A stretch of DNA of 64,000 bases from the NCBI RefSeq assembly GCF_052114085.1, contig NZ_JBFREB010000001.1, positions 2,604,001 through 2,668,000 of the forward strand, written 5' to 3'. The notes below the pieces were generated by a model. It made no database searches. It saw only the letters and a program-made list of their open reading frames with translations, and was not told where the DNA came from. Origin of the DNA: Leifsonia sp052114085. Its GTDB lineage: Bacteria > Actinomycetota > Actinomycetes > Actinomycetales > Microbacteriaceae. Positions 40,648-48,690 of this stretch are shown piece after piece. Position 1 is the first letter of the stretch. Every line of letters begins with the position of its first letter. A program made the position numbers and the translations under genes.

Positions 40648-41646
40648 TCAGATGGTGGTGGACTCGTCCTCGTCGTACCCGCTGTAGAAGTGGGCGCCGT
40701 CGAACCCGGGAACCGAGTCCTTCAGCGACAGGCCCATCTCCGTCAGCTTGTCCTTGACCTCATCCACCGACTTCTGACCGAAGTTGCGGATGTTCATGAG
40801 CTGCGTCTCCGACAGCGAGACGAGCTCGCTCACGGTGTTGATGCCCTCGCGCTTGAGGCAGTTGTACGAGCGGACCGACAGGTCGAGGTCCTCGATCGGC
40901 ATCGACAGCTCGGAGCTGAGGACGGCGTCGACCGGCGCCGGGCCGATCTCGATGCCCTCGGCGGCGCTGTTGAGCTCACGCGCCAGACCGAACAGCTCGA
41001 CCAGGGTGCGGCCGGCCGAGGCGATCGCGTCGCGCGGGCTGATCGCGGGCTTGGTCTCGACGTCGACCACGAGGCGGTCGAAGTCGGTGCGCTCGCCGGC
41101 ACGGGTGGCCTCGACGCGGTAGGTGACCTTGAGCACCGGCGAGTAGATCGAGTCGATCGGGATCTGGCCCGCCTCGCTGTACTCGTTGCGGTTCTGCTGG
41201 GCCGAGACGTAGCCGCGGCCACGCTCGATGGTCAGCTCGACCTCGAACTTCGCCTTGTCGTTGAGGGTCGCGATGACCAGCTCGGGGTTGTGGATCTCCA
41301 CGCCCGCCGGAGCCGAGATGTCGGCCGCGGTGACCTGGCCGGAGCCCGTCTTGCGGAGGTACGCGGTGATCGGCTCGTCGTGCTCGCTCGAGACGACCAG
41401 GCCCTTGATGTTCAGGATGATCTCGGTGACATCTTCCTTGACACCCGGCACGGTGCTGAACTCGTGCAGCACGCCGTCGATGCGGATGCTGGTGACAGCG
41501 GCGCCCGGGATCGACGAGAGCAGGGTGCGACGCAGGGAGTTGCCGAGGGTGTAGCCGAAGCCCGGCTCCAGCGGCTCGATGACGAACCGCGAGCGGAACT
41601 CGGAGATGTTCTCTTCGGTGAGCGTAGGACGCTGTGCAATGAGCAC
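40648..41646 (-). CDS. rpoA: DNA-directed RNA polymerase alpha subunit
   Basis: The 332-residue protein has the N-terminal assembly domain (FVIEPLEPGFGYTLGNSLRRTLLSSIPGAAV). A linker and the C-terminal DNA-binding domain follow (LSVRSYNCLKREGINTVSEL, FGQKSVDEVKDKLTEMGLSL). The start is GTG 41646. rpsD is missing from the usual place between rpsK and rpoA; only a 119-base gap with a stem-loop remains. Confidence 0.97.
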   Translation of the reverse strand: MLIAQRPTLTEENISEFRSRFVIEPLEPGFGYTLGNSLRRTLLSSIPGAAVTSIRIDGVLHEFSTVPGVKEDVTEIILNIKGLVVSSEHDEPITAYLRKTGSGQVTAADISAPAGVEIHNPELVIATLNDKAKFEVELTIERGRGYVSAQQNRNEYSEAGQIPIDSIYSPVLKVTYRVEATRAGERTDFDRLVVDVETKPAISPRDAIASAGRTLVELFGLARELNSAAEGIEIGPAPVDAVLSSELSMPIEDLDLSVRSYNCLKREGINTVSELVSLSETQLMNIRNFGQKSVDEVKDKLTEMGLSLKDSVPGFDGAHFYSGYDEDESTTI

Positions 41647-41666
41647 TATTTATTTTCCTTTCGACT

Positions 41667-41688
41667 GAGTGTCCGCTATATGACACTC
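41667..41688 (-). other. Stem-loop between rpsK and rpoA
   Basis: Seven-base arms GAGTGTC/GACACTC around an AT-rich 8-base loop, 20 bases before the rpoA start, at the junction where rpsD is normally found. Confidence 0.45.
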
Positions 41689-41765
41689 GCGTCGCGCGTG
41701 AGGGACGACGTCGGCGAAGCCGGCGCCGCCCCTCGCTTGCGCGAAAATTTAACGGAGAGAACTGC

Positions 41766-42164
41766 TTAGACGCGACGGCGCTTCGGCGGGCGGCAACCGT
41801 TGTGCGCCTGCGGGGTGACGTCGTTGATCGAGCCCACCTCGAGGCCGGCGGCCTGGAGCGAGCGGATCGCCGTCTCGCGGCCCGAGCCCGGACCCTTGAC
41901 GAAGACGTCGACCTTCTTCATGCCGTGCTCCTGCGCCTGACGAGCCGCCGACTCAGCGGCGAGCTGCGCCGCGAACGGGGTCGACTTGCGGGAGCCCTTG
42001 AACCCGACGCCGCCGGACGAGGCCCAGCTGATGACCGCACCGGTGGTGTCGGTGATCGAGACGATCGTGTTGTTGAACGTGCTCTTGATGTGGGCCTGGC
42101 CCACAGCGATGTTCTTCTTTTCCTTTTTGCGCGGCTTGCGAGCGGCCGACTTGGGTGCTGCCAT
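41766..42164 (-). CDS. rpsK: 30S ribosomal protein S11
   Basis: The 132-residue protein is of normal length: NIAVGQAHIKSTFNNTIVSITD, SWASSGGVGFKGSRKSTPFAAQ and the C-terminal NGCRPPKRRRV. It contacts the mRNA exit platform of the 30S subunit. It follows rpsM by 38 bases. Confidence 0.97.
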   Translation of the reverse strand: MAAPKSAARKPRKKEKKNIAVGQAHIKSTFNNTIVSITDTTGAVISWASSGGVGFKGSRKSTPFAAQLAAESAARQAQEHGMKKVDVFVKGPGSGRETAIRSLQAAGLEVGSINDVTPQAHNGCRPPKRRRV

Positions 42165-42202
42165 TTCTTCTCCTGAATCCTAAGAGCGTGGGGCCGCAGG
42201 CC

Positions 42203-42577
42203 TTAGCGCGCCTTCTTCTTGCCGGCCACGGTGCGCTTCGGTCCCTTGCGGGTGCGCGCGTTGGTCTTGGTGCGCTGGCCGCGGACCGGGAGGCCCTTGC
42301 GGTGGCGGATACCCTCGTAGCTGCCGATCTCGACCTTGCGGCGGATGTCGGCGGCGACCTCACGGCGGAGGTCACCCTCGACCTTGAAGTTGCCCTCGAT
42401 GTAGTCGCGGAGCGCGACGAGCTGGTCGTCGGACAGATCCTTGACGCGGATGTCGCCCGAGATCTCGGTCTCGCGCAGAGTCTGCAGCGCACGCGTGCGG
42501 CCGACTCCGTAGATGTAGGTGAGTGCGACTTCCACGCGCTTTTCGCGCGGGATGTCGACGCCTGCTAGACGTGCCAT
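42203..42577 (-). CDS. rpsM: 30S ribosomal protein S13
   Basis: The 124-residue protein has MARLAGVDIPREKRVEVALTY, GIGRTRA-type helix (here YGVGRTRALQTL) and the basic tail RGQRTKTNARTRKGPKRTVAGKKKAR. It lies at the head of the 30S subunit and bridges to L5. A 140-base gap with possible structure separates it from rpmJ. Confidence 0.97.
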   Translation of the reverse strand: MARLAGVDIPREKRVEVALTYIYGVGRTRALQTLRETEISGDIRVKDLSDDQLVALRDYIEGNFKVEGDLRREVAADIRRKVEIGSYEGIRHRKGLPVRGQRTKTNARTRKGPKRTVAGKKKAR

Positions 42578-42612
42578 GTGTTGGCTTCTCCTGTGATGAG
42601 TGGAGGTCTGCA

Positions 42613-42684
42613 GCGATCCCGGTGCCCCGGCCTCCTCCGAGGGTGTCCCCCGCGTCCGTTTCCGGACTCAGGATCTGGGATCGC
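42613..42684 (-). other. Possible structured mRNA region between rpmJ and rpsM
   Basis: GCGATCCC (42613-42620) can pair with GGGATCGC (42677-42684), closing a 56-base GC-rich region with a small TCCG-GAAA-CGGA-type hairpin. It lies ahead of rpsM, where an autoregulatory leader would be expected. No known RNA family is recognised. Confidence 0.35.
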
Positions 42685-42717
42685 CTGTTTTTCTTTATTC
42701 GGTTATGGGAACTGCGA

Positions 42718-42831
42718 TTAGCCCTGGCGCTGCTTGTGGCGCGGGTTCTCGCAGATGACCATGACGCGGCCGTTGCGACGGATGACCTTGCACTTGTCGC
42801 AGATCCTCTTGACGGAGGGGTTGACCTTCAT
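42718..42831 (-). CDS. rpmJ: 50S ribosomal protein L36
   Basis: The 37-residue protein starts MKVNPSVKRICDKCKVIRR and ends CENPRHKQRQG. It keeps three Cys and one His, the zinc-ribbon form (Cys11, Cys14, Cys27, His32). It sits between infA and rpsM as in most bacteria. Confidence 0.97.
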   Translation of the reverse strand: MKVNPSVKRICDKCKVIRRNGRVMVICENPRHKQRQG

Positions 42832-42913
42832 AAGTGTTCTTTACCTTTGTTCGCTGTCTTCGTACCTCGCCTGGGGCAACCCGTCGGCTGGGGCCGTTAC
42901 TTACAGCAGACCT

Positions 42914-43135
42914 TTACTTGTAGCGGTAGACGATCCGGCCGCGGGTCAGGTCGTAGGGGCTCAGTTCCACGATCACGCGGTCCTCGGGGAGGATACGGAT
43001 GTAGTGCTGGCGCATCTTGCCGGAGATGTGGGCAAGAACCTTGTGACCGTTCGTCAGCTCGACGCGGAACATCGCGTTGGGCAGGGCTTCGATCACGGAT
43101 CCTTCGATCTCGATGACACCGTCTTTTTTGGCCAT
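42914..43135 (-). CDS. infA: Translation initiation factor IF-1
   Basis: The 73-residue S1/OB-fold protein has the standard sequence MAKKDGVIEIEGSVIEALPN ... GRIVYRYK. It binds the 30S A site during initiation. It has its own promoter about 90 bases upstream and begins the infA-rpmJ-rpsM-rpsK-rpoA-rplQ unit. Confidence 0.98.
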   Translation of the reverse strand: MAKKDGVIEIEGSVIEALPNAMFRVELTNGHKVLAHISGKMRQHYIRILPEDRVIVELSPYDLTRGRIVYRYK

Positions 43136-43225
43136 AGCCTCACTGTCGCTAAAAGTAGTGGTTTGCTGGTCGTGCGTTGATCGGCGAAAGGCACGTCAGA
43201 AACGTGCCTAAGACACCAAGGATCT

Positions 43226-43255
43226 ATCTTATGGGAAACGGCGCGATTCCGCCAA
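43226..43255 (-). promoter_or_regulatory. Candidate promoter for infA and the alpha operon
   Basis: TTGGCG (43250-43255), 18-base spacer, TAAGAT (43226-43231), in the 158-base gap between map and infA. Confidence 0.6.
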
Positions 43256-43293
43256 TCCGCGTGTAGTATCTGCGCCCGCCGTCAGCGAACGGG

Positions 43294-44124
43294 TCACGGG
43301 ATGGGCGTCGGAGTCACACCGAATGCGGCAAGGCCCGCTGACCCGCCGTCCTCCGCGGTGAGCACCCAGATGCCGTCCGCGTGCACGGCGACGCTGTGCT
43401 CCCAGTGCGCGGCCGCGCTGCCGTCCTCGGTGGCGACGGTCCAGCCGTCGTCCTTCACATACGTCTCCTGGTCGCCCATCACCACCATCGGCTCGATCGC
43501 GACGACGAGTCCGGGCCTGACCTCCGGGCCCTTCGCGCGCACCCGGTAATTGAACACCGGGGGCTCCTCGTGCATCCGGCGGCCGATGCCGTGGCCGATG
43601 TAGTCGGTGAGGATGCCGTAGTCGCCCTGCGCGAGGATGTAGTCCTCGATCGCTTCCCCGACCTCGTTGAGGTATCGCGCGGAGGCGAGCGTCGCAATGC
43701 CGCGCCAGAGCGACTGCTCCGTCACGGTGGCGAGCCGCTGCCGATCGGCGACCGTCTCCGGGTGCGCCGGGTCGGGCACCACGAAGGTGCGCGCCGCGTC
43801 GCCGTTCCAGCCGTGCAGGATGGCGCCGCTGTCGACCGAGAGGATGTCACCGGGCTCCAGGATGCGCGAGCCGGGGATGCCGTGCACGACCTCGTCGTTG
43901 ACCGACGCGCAAATGGTGTGGTGGTATCCCGGTTCCAGCTGGAAATTGGAGGCGCCACCGGCCTCGATGATGGCGCGCTCAGCGAGGGCATCGAGTTCGA
44001 GCGTCGAGACCCCCGCTGCAACGGCAGCCGCGACGGCGTCGAGCGACGCGGCCGTAGCCAGCCCCGGAGCGACCATGTCGCGTAGCTGGGCCGGGGTCTT
44101 GTAGATGGAGCGCTTCAGTTTCAT
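43294..44124 (-). CDS. map: Type I methionine aminopeptidase
   Basis: The 276-residue protein has the metal ligands in LSVDSGAILHGWNGDAARTF (two Asp), GHGIGRRMHEEP (His), and two Glu (VAIEPMV, TEDGSAAAHWEHSVAV). It removes N-terminal methionine from nascent proteins. It follows adk by 16 bases in the usual secY-adk-map order. Confidence 0.96.
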   Translation of the reverse strand: MKLKRSIYKTPAQLRDMVAPGLATAASLDAVAAAVAAGVSTLELDALAERAIIEAGGASNFQLEPGYHHTICASVNDEVVHGIPGSRILEPGDILSVDSGAILHGWNGDAARTFVVPDPAHPETVADRQRLATVTEQSLWRGIATLASARYLNEVGEAIEDYILAQGDYGILTDYIGHGIGRRMHEEPPVFNYRVRAKGPEVRPGLVVAIEPMVVMGDQETYVKDDGWTVATEDGSAAAHWEHSVAVHADGIWVLTAEDGGSAGLAAFGVTPTPIP

Positions 44125-44140
44125 CGAGAAACGGGAACCG

Positions 44141-44755
44141 CTAAGCGACGGACCCGCCGGCGGGCGCGCCCGCCACCGGGTGGATGCCGCGTTCGGCGAG
44201 GGCAGCCGTGATGCGTTCGGCGACCTCGTCCATTCCGCCCAGGCCGTCGACCGGAACGAGCAACCCGCGATCGCGGTAGACCTCGATCAGCGGGGACGTC
44301 TCACGGACGTAGACCTCCTGGCGGTGCCGGATGGCCTCCTCCGAGTCGTCCGCCCGGCCCTGCTCGAGCGCGCGCTTGGTGAGCCGCTGCACGATCTCGT
44401 CCTGGTCGGCCGTCAGCTGGATGACTGCGCCGAGCTTCTCGCCGTCTGCGGCCAGCAACCGGTCAAGATAGTCGACCTGCGCGAGCGTCCGGGGGTAACC
44501 GTCGAGGAGGAAGCCGCCAGCGGCATCCTCTTCGCGCAACCGGTCTGCGACAAGCTGGTTCGTCAGGCTGTCCGGGACGTAGTCGCCCGCATCCACGATC
44601 GCCTTGACCTGCTTGCCGAGCTCGGTCTCGTTCTTGATGTTGGCCCGGAAGATGTCGCCCGTGGAGATGTCGGGGATCCCGTAGGTGGAGGTGATGCGGG
44701 AGGCCTGCGTACCCTTGCCCGCTCCGGGGGGACCGACGATCAGCATTCGGGTCAA
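44141..44755 (-). CDS. adk: Adenylate kinase
   Basis: The 204-residue enzyme has the P-loop GPPGAGKGTQ, the AMP-site DGYPRTLAQVDYL and a short lid without zinc-binding cysteines. It equilibrates AMP, ADP and ATP. The likely start is TTG 44755 (MTRMLIVGPP, the standard actinobacterial N-terminus), whose bases overlap the secY stop as TTGA. ATG 44746 would give a protein 3 residues shorter. Confidence 0.95.
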   Translation of the reverse strand: MTRMLIVGPPGAGKGTQASRITSTYGIPDISTGDIFRANIKNETELGKQVKAIVDAGDYVPDSLTNQLVADRLREEDAAGGFLLDGYPRTLAQVDYLDRLLAADGEKLGAVIQLTADQDEIVQRLTKRALEQGRADDSEEAIRHRQEVYVRETSPLIEVYRDRGLLVPVDGLGGMDEVAERITAALAERGIHPVAGAPAGGSVA

Positions 44756-46074
44756 CGCAGAAGCCCTTCGTAATGCCGCTGCTGGAGCTGGGAGTCGATC
44801 TGCTTGACCGTCTCCAGCCCGACACCGACGATGATCAGGATGGACGTGCCACCGAACATGAAGTTCTGGCTTGCCCCGATCAAGGCGAAGGCGACAAGCG
44901 GTATCAGTGCGATGAAGCCCAGATAGAACGAGCCGGGCAGCGTCACCCGCGTGAGGACGTAGTCGAGGTACTCCGCCGTCGGGCGCCCAGCGCGGATGCC
45001 GGGGATGAAGCCGCCGTACTTCTTCATGTTGTCCGCGACCTCCTCCGGGTTGAAGGTGATGGCCACGTAGAAGTACGTGAAGCCCACGATCAGGAGGAAG
45101 TACAGCAGCATGTAGAGCGGGTGGTCGCCCTTGGTCAGGTAGTTCGTGATCCAGGTCACCCACGGCGCCGGGGCCTTACCCGCGGCCGGCTGGTTGAACT
45201 GCGCGATCAGGGCAGGCAGGTACAGCAGGGACGAGGCGAAGATGACGGGCACGACGCCGGCCATGTTCACCTTGATCGGGATGTACGTGTTGTTACCGCC
45301 GTACGTCCGGCGCCCGACCATCCGCTTGGCGTACTGCACGGGGATGCGCCGCTGCGACTGTTCGACGAAGACCACGCCCATGACGATGAGCAAGCCGATG
45401 GCGATCACGACGAGAAGGATCTCGATGCCCTGCGACTGGCCGACCGCCCAGAGGGAGGTCGGGAACTGCGCGGCGATGGAGGTGAAGATGAGGAGCGACA
45501 TGCCGTTGCCGATACCGCGCTCGGTGACGAGCTCGCCCATCCACATGATGAGGCCGGTTCCCGCGGTCATCGTGATGACCATCAGCATGATCGCGTACCA
45601 GGAGTCGTCGGTGATCAGCTGCGTGCACTGCGAGACGGCGGTGGTCCCGAACAGCGCGCCGCTGCGGGCGACGGTGATGAGGGTCGTCGACTGGAGGACG
45701 CCCAGCGCGATGGTGAGGTAGCGCGTGTACTGCGTCAGCTTGGCCTGACCGGCCTGACCCTCTTTGTAGAGGGTCTCGAAGCGCGGGATGACCACGCGCA
45801 GCAGCTGCACGATGATCGACGCGGTGATGTAGGGCATGATGCCCAGCGCGAAGACCGAAAGTTTGAGGAGGGCGCCGCCGGAGAACAGGTTCACCAGCGA
45901 GTAGAGGCCGGAGGTGTCCTGGTTGGCGTTCAGACAGGTCTGAACGTTGCCGAAGTCGACGAACGGCGCCGGGATGAACGATCCCAGGCGGAACAGGGCG
46001 ATGATGCCCAGCGTGAAGAAGATCTTGCGGCGAAGATCTGGCGTGCGGAAGATCCGCGCAACGGCGCTAAACAA
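44752..46074 (-). CDS. secY: Preprotein translocase subunit SecY
   Basis: The 440-residue protein has ten membrane helices, the plug region near residue 60 (SLVNLFSGGAL) and the family blocks GIMPYITASIIVQLL and GMSLLIFTSIAAQFP. It forms the protein-conducting channel with SecE and SecG. The start codon appears to be TTG 46074, preceded by GGAAAGCAGGACG. It ends overlapping adk. Confidence 0.97.
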   Translation of the reverse strand: MFSAVARIFRTPDLRRKIFFTLGIIALFRLGSFIPAPFVDFGNVQTCLNANQDTSGLYSLVNLFSGGALLKLSVFALGIMPYITASIIVQLLRVVIPRFETLYKEGQAGQAKLTQYTRYLTIALGVLQSTTLITVARSGALFGTTAVSQCTQLITDDSWYAIMLMVITMTAGTGLIMWMGELVTERGIGNGMSLLIFTSIAAQFPTSLWAVGQSQGIEILLVVIAIGLLIVMGVVFVEQSQRRIPVQYAKRMVGRRTYGGNNTYIPIKVNMAGVVPVIFASSLLYLPALIAQFNQPAAGKAPAPWVTWITNYLTKGDHPLYMLLYFLLIVGFTYFYVAITFNPEEVADNMKKYGGFIPGIRAGRPTAEYLDYVLTRVTLPGSFYLGFIALIPLVAFALIGASQNFMFGGTSILIIVGVGLETVKQIDSQLQQRHYEGLLR

Positions 46075-46099
46075 ACGTGCGTCCTGCTTTCCTAAGAGT

Positions 46100-46133
46100 C
46101 AGTCGGGCGGCCGGTCTCCCGGCCACCCGACTG
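46100..46133 (-). other. Stem-loop between rplO and secY
   Basis: Fifteen-base arms (CAGTCGGGCGGCCGG) with one G-T wobble and a 4-base loop, in the 76-base gap. It may be an attenuator or an mRNA processing site rather than a full terminator, because secY has no visible promoter of its own. Confidence 0.65.
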
Positions 46134-46150
46134 TGCTGCTCGGCGGATGA

Positions 46151-46870
46151 CTACTTTACAGAGCCACCAGCGGCGACGATCTTCTGCTCGGCAGAGCCGG
46201 AGACCTTGTCGACCGCAACGTTCAGCTTAACCGCAATGTCCCCGTTGCCGAGAACCTTGACCTTCTCGTTCTTGCGAACGGCGCCCTTGAGCACGAGGTC
46301 GGCGACGGTGACGTCACCGCCGGACGGGTACAGCTCGGCGAGCTTCTCCAGGTTCACGACCTGGTACTCGACCCGGAACGGGTTCTTGAAGCCGCGCAGC
46401 TTCGGCGCACGCATGTGCAGCGGAAGCTGGCCGCCCTGGAAGCCCGGACGCACCTGGTAGCGCGCCTTGGTTCCCTTGGTACCGCGACCGGCCGTCTTAC
46501 CCTTGGAGCCTTCACCGCGTCCGACGCGGGTCCGCTCCTTCTTGGAGCCGGCGGCGGGGCGGAGGTGGTGCACCTTCAGGACCTGCTCGCGGGGAGCAGC
46601 GACGTCCTTCTTGGCGGAGGACTTGGCGGCCGGCTTTGCGGCCACGGTGTCATCCTTCGAGGAGGCGGCGGCCTTGTCGGCAGCGGCCGAAGCCGTCGCC
46701 TTCTTGGCCGGAGCCTTCTTCGCGGTGCTGGTCTTCTCCGCGGTCTTCGCGGTGCTGGACTTCGCGGCAGCCGGCTTGTCGGCAGCTGCCTTCGTGCTCG
46801 CGGCCTTGGTCGCGGGCTTCTTCGTGGCCGGCTTCTCGGCGGCCTCGGTGGTGGCCTTCTCGTCAGCCAT
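46151..46870 (-). CDS. rplO: 50S ribosomal protein L15 with histone-like N-terminal extension
   Basis: The 239-residue protein carries a complete L15 core from about residue 95 (VLKVHHLRPAAGS, RVGRGEGSKGKTAGRGTKGTKAR). L15 is normally about 147 residues. Residues 1-93 are an extension of Ala, Lys, Thr and Ser with repeats such as AKKAPAKKA and KPATKKPATK, like the tails of bacterial HU or histone H1. The start is well supported: ATG overlaps the rpmD stop (TAATG) and GAGGAG lies 8 bases upstream, inside the last rpmD codons. No suitable start lies close to the core. Confidence 0.95.
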   Translation of the reverse strand: MADEKATTEAAEKPATKKPATKAASTKAAADKPAAAKSSTAKTAEKTSTAKKAPAKKATASAAADKAAASSKDDTVAAKPAAKSSAKKDVAAPREQVLKVHHLRPAAGSKKERTRVGRGEGSKGKTAGRGTKGTKARYQVRPGFQGGQLPLHMRAPKLRGFKNPFRVEYQVVNLEKLAELYPSGGDVTVADLVLKGAVRKNEKVKVLGNGDIAVKLNVAVDKVSGSAEQKIVAAGGSVK

Positions 46871-47055
46871 TAGTCGATCTCCTCAACCTTCACCAGGTGA
46901 GCGACGGTGTTGACGTACCCGCGGTTCTGCGAGTTGTCCTCGCGAACGACGACGTCACCGATGCGCTTCAGACCCAGGCTGCGAAGGGTGTCGCGCTGGT
47001 TCTGCTTCTCGCTCACTTTGGACTTGATCTGCGTGATTTTCAGACGCGCAGCCAT
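46870..47055 (-). CDS. rpmD: 50S ribosomal protein L30
   Basis: The 61-residue protein has the normal L30 sequence KITQIKSKVSEKQNQRDTLRSLGLKRIGD. Its ATG overlaps the rpsE stop (TGATG) and its stop overlaps the rplO start (TAATG), so the three are translationally coupled. Confidence 0.97.
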   Translation of the reverse strand: MAARLKITQIKSKVSEKQNQRDTLRSLGLKRIGDVVVREDNSQNRGYVNTVAHLVKVEEID

Positions 47056-47777
47056 CAGGCACCTGCCTTCGCGGTCGCGGCGGCCTCGGCCGCCTCAGCC
47101 TCGGCACGCAGCAGGCGAGCCGGAGCCACCTGGTCGTAGTCGAGACCACGGCGCGCAGCGACGGCACGAGGCTCCTCGAGCTGCTTCAGCGCCTCGACGG
47201 TCGCGTGCACGATGTTGATGGTGTTCGACGAACCGAGCGACTTGCTCAGGACGTCGTGGATGCCGGCGCACTCCAGGACGGCGCGCACGGGACCACCGGC
47301 GATAACACCGGTACCTGCTGCGGCCGGACGGAGGAGGACCACACCAGCGGCGGCCTCGCCCTGCACCGGGTGCGGGATGGTGACTCCGACGCGGGGGACG
47401 CGGAAGAAGTTCTTCTTCGCCTCCTCGACGCCCTTGGAGATCGCCAGTGGCACCTCGCGGGCCTTGCCGTAGCCGACGCCCACCAGACCGTTGCCGTCAC
47501 CGACGACCACGAGGGCGGTGAAGCTGAAGCGACGACCACCCTTCACGACCTTGGAGACGCGGTTGATGGTGACGACGCGCTCCAGGAACTGGCTCTTGTC
47601 GGCGTCACGGCTGCCGCGTTCGCCGCGGCCCTGGTTGCGCTCGCGTCCGCCACGGCGGGGCTCGCGGTCACCACGGCTGGTGGTGTTGTTGTCGGTGGAC
47701 GCAGCGGTCTCGACCGGCTGCGCGGTGTCCGTTACCGGTTCGGCCACGGTCTGCTCCTTGTTGTTTTCGTCGCTCAC
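47055..47777 (-). CDS. rpsE: 30S ribosomal protein S5 with long N-terminal extension
   Basis: The S5 core starts near residue 60 (FLERVVTINRVSKVVKGGRRF) and includes GYGKAREVPLAI. The protein has 240 residues against a usual 165-200. The first 30 residues are acidic and Thr/Ala-rich. Residues 33-58 are rich in Arg-Gly (RGDREPRRGGRERNQGRGERG), like RNA-binding RGG segments. The C-terminus is an Ala/Glu tail. It overlaps rplR by four bases. Confidence 0.96.
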   Translation of the reverse strand: MSDENNKEQTVAEPVTDTAQPVETAASTDNNTTSRGDREPRRGGRERNQGRGERGSRDADKSQFLERVVTINRVSKVVKGGRRFSFTALVVVGDGNGLVGVGYGKAREVPLAISKGVEEAKKNFFRVPRVGVTIPHPVQGEAAAGVVLLRPAAAGTGVIAGGPVRAVLECAGIHDVLSKSLGSSNTINIVHATVEALKQLEEPRAVAARRGLDYDQVAPARLLRAEAEAAEAAATAKAGA

Positions 47778-48145
47778 AGGTTCAGTCCGCCCTCTCGAGC
47801 GCCCTCGGCGACAGCGGCGACACGGCCTGCGTACTTGCTGCCTCCACGGTCGAACACGACCGCGTCGACTCCCGCGCTCTTTGCGCGCTCGGCCACGAGC
47901 TCGCCGACCTTGCGGGCCTTGGCGGTCTTGTCACCGTCGAAGGTGCGGAGGTCCGACTCCATGGTCGACGCCGAGGCCAGCGTGCGGCCCTCTGCGTCGT
48001 CGACGACCTGCACGAAGACGTGGCGGGCCGAACGAGTGACGACCAGGCGCGGACGGACCGCGGTGCCCTCGATCTTCTTGCGAAGGCGGGTGTGACGGCG
48101 GTCGCGAGCGGCCGCCTTGCTCTTTCCTCTGGTACCCAGAGCCAT
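47774..48145 (-). CDS. rplR: 50S ribosomal protein L18
   Basis: The 123-residue protein has RRHTRLRKKIEGTAVRPRLVVTRS and the C-terminal VVFDRGGSKYAGRVAAVAEGAREGGL. It binds 5S rRNA. It starts 2 bases after rplF ends and overlaps rpsE (ATGA). Confidence 0.97.
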   Translation of the reverse strand: MALGTRGKSKAAARDRRHTRLRKKIEGTAVRPRLVVTRSARHVFVQVVDDAEGRTLASASTMESDLRTFDGDKTAKARKVGELVAERAKSAGVDAVVFDRGGSKYAGRVAAVAEGAREGGLNL

Positions 48146-48147
48146 GA

Positions 48148-48684
48148 TTACTTACCAGCCTTTCCGGCCTTGCGACGAACGACCTCGCCGGCGTAGCGCA
48201 CACCCTTGCCCTTGTACGGCTCGGGCTTGCGGATCTTGCGGATGTTCGCGGCGACCTCACCGACGGTCTGCTTGTCGATGCCGGCCACGGTGAGGCGGTT
48301 GTTGCCCTCGACCGTGAACGTGATGCCCACCGGCGGCTCGACGGTCACCGGGTGCGAGAAGCCGAGCGCGAACTCGACGGCCGCACCCTTCTGGACGACG
48401 CGGTAACCGGTGCCGACGATCTCGAGGCCCTTGGAGTAGCCCTCGGTGACGCCGATGATCTGGTTGTTGATGAGGGTGCGGGTGAGACCGTGCAGCGAAC
48501 GCGAGGCGCGCTCGTCATCCGGGCGGGTCACGAGGACCTGGTTCTCTTCGAGCTTGACCTCGATCGGGTTCGCGACGGTGAGGCTCAGCTCACCCTTCGG
48601 ACCCTTGACGGTGACGGCCTGGCCGTCGATCTTCACATCGACCCCGGTCGGGACGTCGATGGGCAGTCTTCCAATACGCGACAT
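48148..48684 (-). CDS. rplF: 50S ribosomal protein L6
   Basis: The 178-residue protein has the two L6 repeats: MSRIGRLPIDVPTGVDVKID at the N-terminus and the conserved C-terminal PEPYKGKGVRYAGEVVRRKAGK. Length is normal. It starts 6 bases after rpsH ends. Confidence 0.97.
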   Translation of the reverse strand: MSRIGRLPIDVPTGVDVKIDGQAVTVKGPKGELSLTVANPIEVKLEENQVLVTRPDDERASRSLHGLTRTLINNQIIGVTEGYSKGLEIVGTGYRVVQKGAAVEFALGFSHPVTVEPPVGITFTVEGNNRLTVAGIDKQTVGEVAANIRKIRKPEPYKGKGVRYAGEVVRRKAGKAGK

Positions 48685-48690
48685 GGCGGA

